64,000 nt of DNA from Pseudomonas asuensis (lineage in GTDB: Bacteria > Pseudomonadota > Gammaproteobacteria > Pseudomonadales > Pseudomonadaceae), in contig NZ_BMNW01000002.1 in the NCBI RefSeq assembly GCF_014646755.1, forward strand, positions 62,001 to 126,000, in the 5' to 3' direction. The notes beneath the pieces were generated by a model that worked only from the letters and a program-made list of their open reading frames with translations, made no database searches and was not told where the DNA came from. This document shows, piece by piece, positions 27,243 through 37,988 of this stretch. The first letter of the stretch is position 1. The number at the start of each line of letters is the position of its first letter. A program made the translations under genes and the position numbers.

Positions 27243-27272
27243 ACATCCGGGCCTTTATGGAGGTCCGGATGT
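27243..27272 (+). terminator. Hairpin after tpx
   Basis: ACATCCGGGCCT (27243-27254) pairs with AGGTCCGGATGT (27261-27272) with one mismatch. The stem is strong but lacks a T-run. Confidence 0.6.
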
Positions 27273-27473
27273 GATCCAAGAGGATTGCCTGTCCTTTGAG
27301 ATATAAAGGACAACATTCGGCGTTCCGTCATATTCTTATGACATTCTGGCGGCAGTGTATTGCGTGCTGCTCCGCACCATCCAATCTTGTATGTAAACAA
27401 CGCGTAAATCCGCTTGGCCTGATGAGCCCTGCGGCTTACCGTTATCTTTCCGAAACTTATTGCTGTGGCGTTC

Positions 27474-28754
27474 ATGAGCGATTCCCTCAATTCCAAGCCT
27501 TCTCGCTCCAAATTTCCTTTTCTGATTGCTGTTGTGGTGTTAGCCGTTGGCGCTGCAGCTGCATGGCACTTTCTAGGTAAGCCCTCCGAGCAGGCAGACC
27601 CTGCCAGCGGTAGTTCCTCGCAAACGGTGCAAAAAGGACCCGCTGGCACAGGGCGTCGTGGCTCTATGGCCCCGACGGACATGATCGTGAGCACCGGCAA
27701 GGCAGAAAAAACAACGCTGTCTGTCTATCTCAATGCACTGGGTACCGTGACGGCCTATAACACGGTGGAGGTCCGTGCGCGTGTTGATGGTCAGTTGGCC
27801 AAGGTACTGTTTGCCGAGGGGCAAGAGGTCAAGGCCGGAGAGGTGCTGGCTGTGATCGACCAGCGTCCCTATCAGTCCGCTCTGGCTCAGGCCCAGGGCA
27901 CGCTGCAGGAGAATCAGGCTCAGCTAAAGAATGCACAGATTGACCTTGAGCGTTATCGCCAGCTCTTTAAGGAAGACTCTGTAGCCAAGCAGACCCTGGA
28001 CACTCAGCAAGCCTTGGTGGCGCAATATCAGGGCACTATCAAGAATAGCGAAGCCCAAGTGGCTGATGCCAAGCTGAATCTGACCTTTACCGAAGTTAAG
28101 GCACCTATTAGTGGCCGCCTGGGTTTGCGTCAGGTCGATGTGGGTAATCTGATTGCCAGCGGTGACACGACACCTATCGTGACCATTACCCAGACCAAAC
28201 CTATAGCGCTGACATTCAGCTTGCCGGAGGATCAGCTCAGTACTGTGCGCCGGCAGATGGCGACAGGCAAACCGCTGGCGGTAGAAGCCTGGGACCGTGG
28301 ACGGAACAGGGTTCTTGCTACCGGCACACTGGTAACGGTCGACAACCAGATCGATACCAGCACCGGTACGGTCAAGTTCAAGGCACGCTTCGATAACAAG
28401 GATGAGTCGCTGTTTCCCAATCAGTTCGTCAATGTCCGCTTGCATGCACTGGAGCTGAGCGATGTCATTGTCATTCCAATCTCGGCCATTCAGCGTAATG
28501 ACGAGGGACCGTATGTCTTTGTTGTAGGCGAGGGCAATACGGTTGCAACCCGTAAGGTTAGCCTAGGCGAAATTCAAGGCGAGCAGGTAGAGATCCGCTC
28601 AGGCCTGGAGGATGGAGAAACTGTTGTAACTGAAGGGCTGGATCGCTTGCGTGACGGCCAGACAGTAAAAGTTACCCAACCGACCGCTGAGACAACGCCC
28701 AAGACAAACCCGGACGCCAATGAGGCAACTCTAGGCGGCGGAGCCGGGGAATGA
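27474..28754 (+). CDS. muxA: RND efflux periplasmic adaptor, MuxA/MdtA
   Basis: About 426 residues. An N-terminal anchor ([19 protein letters not shown]) leads into the adaptor fold: a split lipoyl domain ([37 protein letters not shown] in segments and [22 protein letters not shown]), a coiled-coil hairpin (about 125-195), then beta-barrel and membrane-proximal domains. It links the two inner-membrane pumps to the outer-membrane channel. No clear Shine-Dalgarno is visible; the ATG at 27474 or the GTG at 27465 may be used. First gene of muxABC-opmB; the stop overlaps the muxB start. Confidence 0.92.
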   Translation: MSDSLNSKPSRSKFPFLIAVVVLAVGAAAAWHFLGKPSEQADPASGSSSQTVQKGPAGTGRRGSMAPTDMIVSTGKAEKTTLSVYLNALGTVTAYNTVEVRARVDGQLAKVLFAEGQEVKAGEVLAVIDQRPYQSALAQAQGTLQENQAQLKNAQIDLERYRQLFKEDSVAKQTLDTQQALVAQYQGTIKNSEAQVADAKLNLTFTEVKAPISGRLGLRQVDVGNLIASGDTTPIVTITQTKPIALTFSLPEDQLSTVRRQMATGKPLAVEAWDRGRNRVLATGTLVTVDNQIDTSTGTVKFKARFDNKDESLFPNQFVNVRLHALELSDVIVIPISAIQRNDEGPYVFVVGEGNTVATRKVSLGEIQGEQVEIRSGLEDGETVVTEGLDRLRDGQTVKVTQPTAETTPKTNPDANEATLGGGAGE

Positions 28755-31700
28755 ACCCGTCTCGTCTCTTTATTCTTCGTCCGGTAGCGACCACGCTGTT
28801 GATGGTCGCCGTTTTGCTGGCAGGTATTATTGCGTACCGATTACTACCTGTGGCTTCTTTGCCAGAGGTTGATTACCCCACGATCCAGGTCAAAACCCTT
28901 TATCCGGGAGCCAGCCCTGAGATCATGAACTCAGGCGTTACGGCGCCGTTAGAATCTGAGTTGGGTGAGATCCCGGGCCTGGAAGAAATGTCTTCTACCA
29001 GTTCCGGGGGCGCATCCGTCATAACGTTGCGGTTCAGTTTGGACAGTAACCTCGATGTGGCGGAGCAGGAGGTGCAGGCAGCCATCAACTCTGCAAATAA
29101 CCTGCTTCCCAATGACTTGCCGCAGCCGCCTATCTTCAGCAAGGTCAATCCAGCCGATACGCCAATCCTGACATTGGCTATCACCAGTAGCAGTCTGCCG
29201 TTGCCCAAGATTCAAGATCTGGTAGAAACCCGGTTAGCTCAGAAAATCGCACAGGTGAGCGGGGTCGGGATGGTTAGCCTGTCGGGTGGGCAGCGTCCTG
29301 CTGTTCGGGTACAGGCTAATCCAACCGCACTGGCAGCCTATGGGCTGAGCCTGGAGGATTTGCGAACGGCGATTGCCAATAACAACCAAAATGGACCCAA
29401 AGGCAGCTTTGACGGGCCAACGCGCTCATCAACGCTGGATGCGAACGATCAGCTGCAGTCAGCCGATGAGTACAAAAACCTCGTTATCGCTTATCAGAAT
29501 GGCGCGCCAGTACGGCTGAAGGATGTTGCTTCAGCTATCGACGGGGCTGAAAACAACAAATTGGCCGCGTGGGCTAACGAGACGCCTGCGGTTATCCTGA
29601 ATGTTCAACGGCAGCCTGGCGCGAACGTCATTCAGGTTGTCGACCAGATCAAGCGATTACTGCCAACCCTACAAGAGACCCTGCCGGAAAACCTGGACGT
29701 GATGGTATTGACTGACCGCACGACTACCATCCGGGCATCGGTGCGTGACGTTCAGTTTGAGCTGGTATTGGCCATCGGGCTGGTGGTCATGGTGACCTTC
29801 CTGTTCCTGCGTAATTTCTCGGCCACGCTGATTCCCAGCGTGGCCGTGCCGCTATCGCTGGTTGGTACGTTTGGCGTCATGTACCTGGCGGGATTCTCCA
29901 TCAATAATCTGTCATTGATGGCACTTACTATTGCTACTGGCTTCGTCATTGATGACGCCATTGTCATGGTCGAGAACATCGCCCGTTATCTGGAAGAGGG
30001 TGAGTCACCCCTTGAAGCAGCACTCAAGGGCTCCAAGCAGGTAGGTTTTACCATTATCTCGCTGACCTTTTCGTTGATTGCCGTCTTGATACCGCTCCTG
30101 TTCATGAGCGATATCGCCGGGCGGCTTTTCCGTGAGTTTGCCATTACGCTGGCTGTATCGATTCTGATCTCCTGCGTGGTTTCGCTGACCCTGACGCCAA
30201 TGCTCAGCGCCAAGCTGTTGCGCCATGTGCCGGAAGACAAGCAGAGCGCGTTTTCACGCAAGGCCGGGGCAGTCATCGATGGGATGATTCAGCGGTACTC
30301 CACAGGGTTGCGCTGGGTTCTTCGCCATCAACCACTAACACTGTTGGTCGCGGTAGGCACGTTGGTACTGACTGCCGTGCTTTACCTATTTATGCCGAAG
30401 GGGTTTTTCCCGCTTCAGGATACAGGCCTTATCCAGGGGATTTCCGAGGGGCCGCAAAGCATGTCTTTTGAGGGCATGTCCAAGCGGCAACAGGCACTGG
30501 CCTCTATCATCATGAAAGATCCAGCTGTAGACAGCCTGTCATCCTTTATTGGGGTTGATGGCGATAACCCGACCTTGAATACCGGCCGTATGTTGATCAA
30601 CCTCAAGCCCCACGATGCCCGTGATGTGTCGGCGTCAGAGGTCATCACGCGGTTACAGGATAAAATGGCCGATCTGCCTGACATGAACCTCTACCTGCAA
30701 CCTGTGCAAGATTTGACAGTGGAAGATCAGGTCAGCCGTACGCAGTACCAATTCCGTCTGGTCGACTCAAGCCTGGAGACGCTCAAGACCTGGGTCCCGA
30801 AACTGGTCGAGCACTTGCAAACGCTGCCGCAGCTAACAGAAGTCGCCAGTGATTTGCAGCCGCACGGCTTGCAGGCTTACATCAATGTCGACCGCGATAA
30901 CGCCTCGCGTCTGGGCGTAAGCCTGAGTAATGTCGATAGCGCGCTTTATAACGCGTTTGGTCAACGTCTGGTTTCGACCATCTTCACCCAGTCCAATCAG
31001 TACCGGGTTGTGCTGGAGGTGGGCCCGCAATTCCAGCTTGGACCGCAGGCGCTTACACAGATCTATGTGCCCAGCTCGACAACGACGACTATCAACGGCA
31101 CGACCACGACTACCAACGGGCAGGTACCGCTGTCAGCTATCGCCCATGTGGAAGAGCGTAATACGCTTCTGGCAATTAATCATGCGGGGCAGCTGCCAGC
31201 AGCGACGATTTCGTTCAACCTGAGCAAGGGCGTGTCGCTTGGTGAAGCCGTTGAATCGATTCGCCAGGCTGAGGAAGACCTTCAGATGCCGGCGACTATT
31301 GACACTCATTTCCAGGGTGCAGCGCTGGCGTTCGAATCGTCCTTGTCGAGCACGCTTCTGCTGATCCTGGCGGCGGTTGTCACCATGTACATTGTGCTGG
31401 GGATTCTCTACGAGAGCTTTATTCATCCCATCACGATTCTGTCGACACTGCCCTCAGCGGGAGTGGGTGCGCTGTTGGCGCTCTGGATTGCCGGGCAGGA
31501 CATCGGCATGGTTGCCATTATTGGCATTATCCTCTTGATTGGTATCGTCAAGAAGAATGCCATCATGATGATCGACTTTGCGCTTGAGGCCGAGCGGGAA
31601 GAGGGCAAAACACCGGAAGAGGCCATCTATCAGGCCTGTCTGCTCCGTTTCAGGCCGATCCTGATGACGACAATGGCCGCTCTGCTAGGCGCCTTGCCAC

Positions 31701-31894
31701 TCATGCTGGCCAGTGGCGCAGGTGCTGAGCTGCGCCAGCCGCTTGGTATCGCCATGGTGGGCGGCCTTCTGGTAAGTCAGGTGTTGACCCTGTTCACCAC
31801 GCCGGTCATTTACCTGGCGTTCGGCCGAGTAGCAACACGATTCAACCGTTGGCGTTATCGACATAATATGGATTTCTCTGGGGAAGTTCGATGA
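28751..31894 (+). CDS. muxB: RND efflux pump subunit MuxB/MdtB
   Basis: A 1047-residue, 12-helix inner-membrane proton-driven pump with two large periplasmic loops. TM4 carries the proton-relay pair in [17 protein letters not shown], and TM10 has [19 protein letters not shown]. The early sequence [19 protein letters not shown] is the MdtB type. MuxB and MuxC are two different pump proteins thought to form a heterotrimer, as MdtB and MdtC do in E. coli. It overlaps muxA and muxC by four bases each. Confidence 0.95.
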   Translation: MNPSRLFILRPVATTLLMVAVLLAGIIAYRLLPVASLPEVDYPTIQVKTLYPGASPEIMNSGVTAPLESELGEIPGLEEMSSTSSGGASVITLRFSLDSNLDVAEQEVQAAINSANNLLPNDLPQPPIFSKVNPADTPILTLAITSSSLPLPKIQDLVETRLAQKIAQVSGVGMVSLSGGQRPAVRVQANPTALAAYGLSLEDLRTAIANNNQNGPKGSFDGPTRSSTLDANDQLQSADEYKNLVIAYQNGAPVRLKDVASAIDGAENNKLAAWANETPAVILNVQRQPGANVIQVVDQIKRLLPTLQETLPENLDVMVLTDRTTTIRASVRDVQFELVLAIGLVVMVTFLFLRNFSATLIPSVAVPLSLVGTFGVMYLAGFSINNLSLMALTIATGFVIDDAIVMVENIARYLEEGESPLEAALKGSKQVGFTIISLTFSLIAVLIPLLFMSDIAGRLFREFAITLAVSILISCVVSLTLTPMLSAKLLRHVPEDKQSAFSRKAGAVIDGMIQRYSTGLRWVLRHQPLTLLVAVGTLVLTAVLYLFMPKGFFPLQDTGLIQGISEGPQSMSFEGMSKRQQALASIIMKDPAVDSLSSFIGVDGDNPTLNTGRMLINLKPHDARDVSASEVITRLQDKMADLPDMNLYLQPVQDLTVEDQVSRTQYQFRLVDSSLETLKTWVPKLVEHLQTLPQLTEVASDLQPHGLQAYINVDRDNASRLGVSLSNVDSALYNAFGQRLVSTIFTQSNQYRVVLEVGPQFQLGPQALTQIYVPSSTTTTINGTTTTTNGQVPLSAIAHVEERNTLLAINHAGQLPAATISFNLSKGVSLGEAVESIRQAEEDLQMPATIDTHFQGAALAFESSLSSTLLLILAAVVTMYIVLGILYESFIHPITILSTLPSAGVGALLALWIAGQDIGMVAIIGIILLIGIVKKNAIMMIDFALEAEREEGKTPEEAIYQACLLRFRPILMTTMAALLGALPLMLASGAGAELRQPLGIAMVGGLLVSQVLTLFTTPVIYLAFGRVATRFNRWRYRHNMDFSGEVR

Positions 31895-34800
31895 GCTTCT
31901 CGGCACTATTCATTCAGCGGCCGGTTGCTACCTTACTGTTGACGCTGGCTATTGTTCTATCCGGCTGGCTGTCCTTCAGGCTGCTGCCGGTTGCGCCGCT
32001 GCCTCAGGTCGATTTCCCCACTATCGTTGTCAGCGGCACCCTGGCAGGGGCCAGTCCCGAGACCATGGCATCTTCAGTGGCCACACCTCTGGAGCGCTCA
32101 CTGGGACGTATTTCGGGCATTACTGAAATGACGTCTACCAGCTCTCAGGGCAGTACCACCATCATCATCCAGTTTGATCTGGACAAAAACATCGATGGTG
32201 CCGCGCGTGAGGTTCAGGCTGCCATCAATGCGGCGGTTCCTTCGTTGCCCACGGGAATGCCCAGCAACCCGACCTACCGCAAGATCAATCCGGCCGATAT
32301 GCCCATCATGGTATTGACGCTTACGTCGGATAAGCTGGACAAGGGTAAGCTCTACGATCTGGCATCCAATACGATCGCCCTCAAGCTGGCCTCAGCCAAA
32401 GGTGTCGGTCAGGTCAGCGTGGGCGGCAGTTCGTCACCGGCCGTGCGGATTGATCTGAACCCGGATGCGCTCAACCACTACGGTTTGTCTCTAGACGATG
32501 TTCGTACCGCGATCAATGCAGCCAACTCCAATTCGCCCAAAGGCGCATTTGAATATGGCAATCTGCATTGGCAAATCGACGCCAATTCCCGGCTGAACAA
32601 GGCGAGTGACTATCGACCGCTCATTATTCGCACCCGTAATGGACAAGTAGCGCGTCTGGATGATGTAGCCACTATTACCGACTCAGTCGAAGACACCCGA
32701 AACCTCGGTTTCTCCAACAATTCTCCAGCGGTGCTCGTTCTGATTTCCCGTCAGGCCGGCGCCAATATCATCGAGACCATTGACGGTATCCGTGAACAGT
32801 TGCCAGCGCTACAGGAGACATTAGGCAAGGACGTCACGCTGAGCATCATGGATGATCGCAGCCCCGGCATCCGCGATTCGCTGCATGAGGCCGAGTTTAC
32901 GCTGATTATTTCCATTGCCCTGGTCATTCTGGTGGTGTACCTGTTTCTGCGGGACATTCGTGCGACGTTGATCCCCAGCATTGCCGTGCCAATTTCACTG
33001 GTAGGCACCTTTACAGTGATGTATCTGTGCGGGTTTTCACTCAATAACCTGTCGCTTATGGCGTTGATCGTCTGTACCGGGTTCGTGGTCGACGATGCCA
33101 TTGTGGTGGTGGAGTATATTGCCCGACGGATCGAAGAGGGCGAAAAGCCTTATCAGGCAGCGTTGTTAGGTGCACGCGAGGTGGGGTTCACGGTTCTTTC
33201 GATGAGCCTTTCGCTGGTAGCAGTATTCCTGCCGATTCTGCTGCTGACGGGTATTATTGGCCGTCTGTTTCGAGAGTTTGCGGTAACGTTGTCTGTTGCC
33301 GTGCTGGTCTCGATGGTCGTGTCGTTGACGCTCACCCCGATGCTTTGTGCCAGGCTTCTTAAGGCGCACCGACCTCGTAAGGAGACGCCCACAGAACAGA
33401 AGACCAGTCGTTTGGTTGCCGCTATGGCCCGTTATTACAAGGCAAGCCTTGCCTGGGCGCTGGACCATTCGTTTTTTATGCTGTTGATCCTGATCGCCAC
33501 GATTGTGTTGAACTTCTATCTGTATGCCGTCGTGCCCAAGGGATTTCTGCCGGATCAAGACACGGGTCGTCTTCGGGGCTATGCCGTAGCCGATCAAGGT
33601 ATCTCGTTTAGCGGTATGCAGAGCAAGATGGAGGCCTACCGAAACGTACTGATGGCTGATCCTGCAGTGGATAATGTCCTGGGCTTTACAGGCGGTAGAG
33701 GCCCGGGTGGCTCATCGACCAACAGCGGTTCGTTCTTCATTACACTTAAGGATATCTCCCAGCGTGAGCCCGTCGAGACGGTCGCAATGCGGTTACGCAA
33801 GGCTGCGGCGGCTCAGGTACCGGGCGCTAACCTGTTTCTGGTGGCATCGCAGGATTTCAGGTCCGGGGGGCGTGAAGGAAATGGCTCTTATCAGTTCACA
33901 GTCAAAAGTGATGACTTGGAACTGCTACGGACCTGGAATCCAAGGATCGAGGCTGCTCTTCGAAAGGTCCCGCAAATCGTTTCCGTAAATAGCGATTCGC
34001 AAGACAGGGGGGTTGAGCTGACCCTTGATATCGACCGCGACACGGCCAGCCGTTACGGTGTAAATATCGAGATGATCAATGCCGTGCTGAACAATTCGTT
34101 CTCGCAGCGGCAGGTTTCTACTATGTACGAAGATCGAAACCAGTACCACGTGGTGCTTGGTGTAGCAGATCAATACAGGCAGAGCGTTGATGTCTTGAGC
34201 CAGGTCTATGTAATTACCAGAGAAGGTAATCGCGTGCCACTCTCAAGCTTCACCCGTTATCGTTTCAGTAATGCGCCGTTGCGGGTTGCCCACGACGGTC
34301 AGTTTGCCGCTTCGACCTTCTCGTTTGATCTTGCGCCCGAGGTGAGCATCAGTCAGGCAAGAGACGCAATTCGTGACGCTATTAACCCGTTAAAGCTGCC
34401 GATCGGCTTGCAGACCGCTTTTGCAGGTAATGCCAGCATGGCGCAACAGTCCCAGAGTGCTATGCCCTTGATTATCGTCGCGGCCTTGGTCGCGGTGTAT
34501 ATCGTGCTTGGCATGTTGTATGAGAGCTATATTCACCCGTTAACGATCTTGTCGACGCTTCCCTCGGCAGGCGTCGGAGCATTGCTGGCCCTGCAGCTGT
34601 TCAATACCCCGTTCACCCTGATTGCACTTATTGGTGTGATCCTGCTAATTGGTATCGTCAAAAAGAACGCCATCATGATCGTGGATTCTGCCCTGGATGC
34701 CGAGCGGCGCTTGGGGCTGGGGCCTCGTGAGGCGATTCTGGACGGCTGCGTGAGGCGTTTCCGCCCCATCATGATGACCACACTGGCTGCAGTGCTAGGT

Positions 34801-35019
34801 GCCTTGCCATTGCTTCTTGGGATGGGTGGGGATGCACCGTTGCGTCGGCCGCTGGGTATTACCATCATTGGTGGCTTGATTGGCAGTCAATTGCTGACGT
34901 TATATACCACTCCCGTTATTTACCTGTATCTGGACCGCCTGCGTCATTGGTTTAACCGCCGTCTGGCGGGGCGCCGAGCAGGCTCGCGTACGCATGCGCC
35001 CATGGAGAAATCATCATGA
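31891..35019 (+). CDS. muxC: RND efflux pump subunit MuxC/MdtC
   Basis: A 1042-residue, 12-helix RND pump, paralogous to mux[18 protein letters not shown] at the start, [18 protein letters not shown] in TM4, [19 protein letters not shown] in TM10. In the E. coli system the B subunit supplies proton coupling and the C subunit substrate binding; the same may hold here. Typical substrates of Mux/Mdt are novobiocin, aztreonam, macrolides and bile salts. It overlaps opmB by four bases. Confidence 0.95.
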   Translation: MSFSALFIQRPVATLLLTLAIVLSGWLSFRLLPVAPLPQVDFPTIVVSGTLAGASPETMASSVATPLERSLGRISGITEMTSTSSQGSTTIIIQFDLDKNIDGAAREVQAAINAAVPSLPTGMPSNPTYRKINPADMPIMVLTLTSDKLDKGKLYDLASNTIALKLASAKGVGQVSVGGSSSPAVRIDLNPDALNHYGLSLDDVRTAINAANSNSPKGAFEYGNLHWQIDANSRLNKASDYRPLIIRTRNGQVARLDDVATITDSVEDTRNLGFSNNSPAVLVLISRQAGANIIETIDGIREQLPALQETLGKDVTLSIMDDRSPGIRDSLHEAEFTLIISIALVILVVYLFLRDIRATLIPSIAVPISLVGTFTVMYLCGFSLNNLSLMALIVCTGFVVDDAIVVVEYIARRIEEGEKPYQAALLGAREVGFTVLSMSLSLVAVFLPILLLTGIIGRLFREFAVTLSVAVLVSMVVSLTLTPMLCARLLKAHRPRKETPTEQKTSRLVAAMARYYKASLAWALDHSFFMLLILIATIVLNFYLYAVVPKGFLPDQDTGRLRGYAVADQGISFSGMQSKMEAYRNVLMADPAVDNVLGFTGGRGPGGSSTNSGSFFITLKDISQREPVETVAMRLRKAAAAQVPGANLFLVASQDFRSGGREGNGSYQFTVKSDDLELLRTWNPRIEAALRKVPQIVSVNSDSQDRGVELTLDIDRDTASRYGVNIEMINAVLNNSFSQRQVSTMYEDRNQYHVVLGVADQYRQSVDVLSQVYVITREGNRVPLSSFTRYRFSNAPLRVAHDGQFAASTFSFDLAPEVSISQARDAIRDAINPLKLPIGLQTAFAGNASMAQQSQSAMPLIIVAALVAVYIVLGMLYESYIHPLTILSTLPSAGVGALLALQLFNTPFTLIALIGVILLIGIVKKNAIMIVDSALDAERRLGLGPREAILDGCVRRFRPIMMTTLAAVLGALPLLLGMGGDAPLRRPLGITIIGGLIGSQLLTLYTTPVIYLYLDRLRHWFNRRLAGRRAGSRTHAPMEKSS

Positions 35020-36515
35020 TGTCGTTTCTAGCTCGTCCCCATTACCTGGGACTGGCCATCGCGTTAGCCGTGGGCGGCTGTACGGTAGGGCCCGACTACC
35101 AGCGCCCTCAGGTTACTACGCCGATAGCATTCAAACATGCGGAAGGCTGGCAGATGGCCAAACCCAACGATGCCATCAACCGCGGGCAGTGGTGGGATGT
35201 TTATAGGGACAGTACCCTTGATGATCTGATGCAGCGCCTGGAAAATTCCAACCAGACCCTGGTTCAATACGAGGCCCAGTATCGTCAGGCGCGTGCCTTG
35301 GTTCGTCAGGCTCGCGCCTCCTTTCTACCTACCTTTACAGGCAGCGCTGGAGCGACGCGCTCGGGACAGGGGGGTGGGAGCGGTTCGAGTTATCAGTATC
35401 AGACATCGACAGGAACGACCGTCACGTTGCCGCAAGGCGCCAGCAGCTCAGGTGTCTCCAATAGCTACACCACCAGCCTCGGCGCCAGTTGGGAGATCGA
35501 TCTGTGGGGTAGTATCCGCCGAAGCGTGGAATCCCAAACAGGATCGGCGCAAGCCAGCGTGGCTGAGTTGGCATCTACCAAGTTAAGCCTGCAATCGGAG
35601 CTGGCACAGAACTATCTGCAATTGCGGGTTCTGGATGCCCAGCAACGGCTCCTGGATGCTACGGTGCAGGCTTATGAACGGTCATTACGGGTTACTGAAA
35701 ACCAATACCGCGCCGGTATGACTACACGCTCCGATGTAGCCCAGGCAACCACCCAGCTTAAAAGCACCCAGGCAGATGCGATTGACCTGAAGTATCAGCG
35801 CGCGCAGCTGGAAAATGCAATTGCCGTGTTGATTGGTGTTCCGCCATCCGAGTTCAGTCTGGCGGCAGTGGAAACGGTACCGACCGTACCCGGTATCCCA
35901 GCCAGTGTGCCGTCCGAGCTGTTGCAGCGCCGCCCGGATATTGCCCAAGCCGAGCGCCAGGTAATGTCTGCCAATGCCCAGATAGGTGTTGCCAAGGCGG
36001 CGTATTACCCGACGCTGTCCCTGACAGCATCGGGCGGTTACCGGAACAGTCAGTGGGGCAATCTGGTCAGTACGCCCAATCGCTACTGGTCCATTGGTCC
36101 AGCGTTCGATCTGACGTTGTTTGACTTCGGCGCGCGCCGTGCACAGGTCGAGCAGGCCGAAGCATCCTATGACCAGACCGTTGCGCAGTACCGTCAGGCC
36201 GTACTCAACGGATTCAAGGAGGTTGAGGATTACTTGGTTGAGCTGGACGTTCTCAATCAGGAGTCTGGCGTAAGGCAGGAGGCACTGGATTCGGCGCGGG
36301 AGTCGCTGCGTCTGGCTGAAAACCAGTACCGTGCAGGCTTGATCGATTATCTGGATGTGGTGACGCTACAAACCACAGCATTAAACAACGAGCGTACCAA
36401 CCTGACGTTGCTGGGTAGTCGCCTGGTAACCAGTGTTCAGCTGATTGCCGCGATGGGCGGTGGTTGGAATGCTGTTGAACTCCAGCACGATCCGCTCGCC
36501 AGGAATGAGCCGTAA
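35016..36515 (+). CDS. opmB: Outer-membrane efflux lipoprotein, OpmB-like (NodT family)
   Basis: 499 residues. The signal peptide ends in AVGGC, a lipobox with Cys about 22, followed by TVGPDYQRPQ, the standard start of OprM-type channels. Two OEP repeats follow, each with the RQARALVRQARASFLPTF / ANAQIGVAKAAYYPTLSL motif, making a TolC-like trimeric barrel and tunnel. A Ser/Gly/Thr-rich insert (about 110-145) lies in the first repeat. Last gene of the Mux operon; overlap with muxC suggests the pump and channel are made together. Confidence 0.93.
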   Translation: MMSFLARPHYLGLAIALAVGGCTVGPDYQRPQVTTPIAFKHAEGWQMAKPNDAINRGQWWDVYRDSTLDDLMQRLENSNQTLVQYEAQYRQARALVRQARASFLPTFTGSAGATRSGQGGGSGSSYQYQTSTGTTVTLPQGASSSGVSNSYTTSLGASWEIDLWGSIRRSVESQTGSAQASVAELASTKLSLQSELAQNYLQLRVLDAQQRLLDATVQAYERSLRVTENQYRAGMTTRSDVAQATTQLKSTQADAIDLKYQRAQLENAIAVLIGVPPSEFSLAAVETVPTVPGIPASVPSELLQRRPDIAQAERQVMSANAQIGVAKAAYYPTLSLTASGGYRNSQWGNLVSTPNRYWSIGPAFDLTLFDFGARRAQVEQAEASYDQTVAQYRQAVLNGFKEVEDYLVELDVLNQESGVRQEALDSARESLRLAENQYRAGLIDYLDVVTLQTTALNNERTNLTLLGSRLVTSVQLIAAMGGGWNAVELQHDPLARNEP

Positions 36516-36520
36516 AGGCT

Positions 36521-36564
36521 TAAAGAAAAAGCCCGCGGCCCAAGGAGCAGGGAAAACCGCGGGC
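36521..36564 (-). terminator. Terminator between the two convergent efflux operons
   Basis: GCCCGCGG (36531-36538) pairs exactly with CCGCGGGC (36557-36564) around an 18-base loop. On the minus strand a T-rich tail follows (36521-36530), so it ends oprN transcription well and may slow opmB read-through. Confidence 0.75.
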
Positions 36565-36596
36565 CAGGGCGACATGGCCGCCCTTAACCGATAGGG

Positions 36597-37988
36597 TCAG
36601 GCGCTGGGAATCTCCCAGCCGCCACCCAAAGCTTTGTAGATCGCCACGATGCCTTGATAGAGCTCAACCTCCGCTTGGGCCTGGGCATCTTCGGCAGCAA
36701 GTCGTTCGCGCTCCGCGTCCAGTAGCACCAGAAAGTCGACACCACCTTCCCGGTAGCGGATAGCCGCCTGGTCAGCGGCTGCCCGGCTGGCCTCTGACTG
36801 ACGAATCAGGGCAAGCAGACGTTCCTGGCGCTTGCCATAATCAGTAAAGGCATTGGCGCTTTCCTCAAGGGCAAGCAGTACCTGCTGTTCGTAATTGGCC
36901 ACTGCGCCGTCGGCATCTGCCTTGGCGCCACGCAAGCGTGCTCGTACACTGCCCAGGTTGAAGGCCGGCCAACTCAAGGTAGGTCCAAGGCCCCAGGCAC
37001 GGGCTGCCGAAGATCCGATCTCGGAACCGCGTCCAGCCGTAAAGCCTAGAAAGCCGCTCAGGCTAACCCGGGGAAACAGATCTGCCGTTGCTACGCCCAC
37101 GTTTGCAGTAGCAGCGGCCAACTGACGCTCAGCCGCCTGGATATCCGGCCGGCGGCGTAATAGTTCGGCAGGGTCCCCAATGGGAAGTGCCTTGGCAATT
37201 GCGGGAAGTGGCCTGGGGGAGAGATCGATACTCATCGCCTCTGGTCGTTCACCCATCAGGGTCGCTATTCGATTTTTCGCCCGAGCCGCTTCTGCTTGCA
37301 GTTGCGGCAGAGTGGCTTCGGTAGCGGCAAGGCGTGCATCGGCCCGCAGGACATCCAGTTGGCTGCCTATGCCAGCTTCATCCAGGGTTTGGGTCAACTG
37401 CCGAGAGGCGCGCTGGTTCTTCAGGTTTTCCTGAGCAATATGCTCCCGCAGTTGAGCGCCGCGGAGCGTGCCATAGGCGTCCACAAGCTCCGCAATCAGG
37501 CTGACCTGTAGCTGATTGAGCTCTGCTTGCGCCGCATCAGCCTGGGCATCACTGGCCTCCAGTTGATGTTGGATCCGCCCGAAAAGATCAATCTCCCAGG
37601 CCATGTCCAGCCCAAGGTCGTAGCGCTCGTTATTTGTACGCTTGTCCGTGAAGCCTGGCTGCTGCGCCTTGCCGATTTCGCTGCTGGCGCGGCTGGTTAC
37701 CACCGGAAAACGGTCATTGGCAGTGTCATCACGCAGGGCTCTGGCTGAGCGCAGTCGTGCGTAGGCCACCCGAAGCTCCCGGTTGCCGCTTATCGAGCGA
37801 GCCACTAACTGATTGAGGGTTGGATCCTCGAACTGTTGCCACCACTGCGCCTCGAAGCGGGAGCGATCGTACTGCTTTCCTGCCGCCGCCTGTAGTTGAG
37901 CCGGTTCGGTCTGGGGCGTCTGATAGGTTGGGCCTACGGCGCAGGCACTCAAGGCAAGCGCCAGTAAACTTGGAACGAAGATTCTCAT
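36597..37988 (-). CDS. oprN: Outer-membrane efflux lipoprotein OprN
   Basis: 463 residues, starting at the ATG at 37988 that overlaps the mexF stop (ATGA); a longer open frame upstream lacks signal-peptide logic. MRIFVPSLLALALSAC ends in a lipobox at Cys16, followed by AVGPTYQTPQ. Two OEP repeats with long helices (for example RSARALRDDTANDRFPVV and ATANVGVATADLFPRVSL) form the tunnel. Third gene of mexEF-oprN, which exports chloramphenicol, fluoroquinolones, trimethoprim and quinolone-signal precursors in P. aeruginosa. Confidence 0.94.
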   Translation of the reverse strand: MRIFVPSLLALALSACAVGPTYQTPQTEPAQLQAAAGKQYDRSRFEAQWWQQFEDPTLNQLVARSISGNRELRVAYARLRSARALRDDTANDRFPVVTSRASSEIGKAQQPGFTDKRTNNERYDLGLDMAWEIDLFGRIQHQLEASDAQADAAQAELNQLQVSLIAELVDAYGTLRGAQLREHIAQENLKNQRASRQLTQTLDEAGIGSQLDVLRADARLAATEATLPQLQAEAARAKNRIATLMGERPEAMSIDLSPRPLPAIAKALPIGDPAELLRRRPDIQAAERQLAAATANVGVATADLFPRVSLSGFLGFTAGRGSEIGSSAARAWGLGPTLSWPAFNLGSVRARLRGAKADADGAVANYEQQVLLALEESANAFTDYGKRQERLLALIRQSEASRAAADQAAIRYREGGVDFLVLLDAERERLAAEDAQAQAEVELYQGIVAIYKALGGGWEIPSA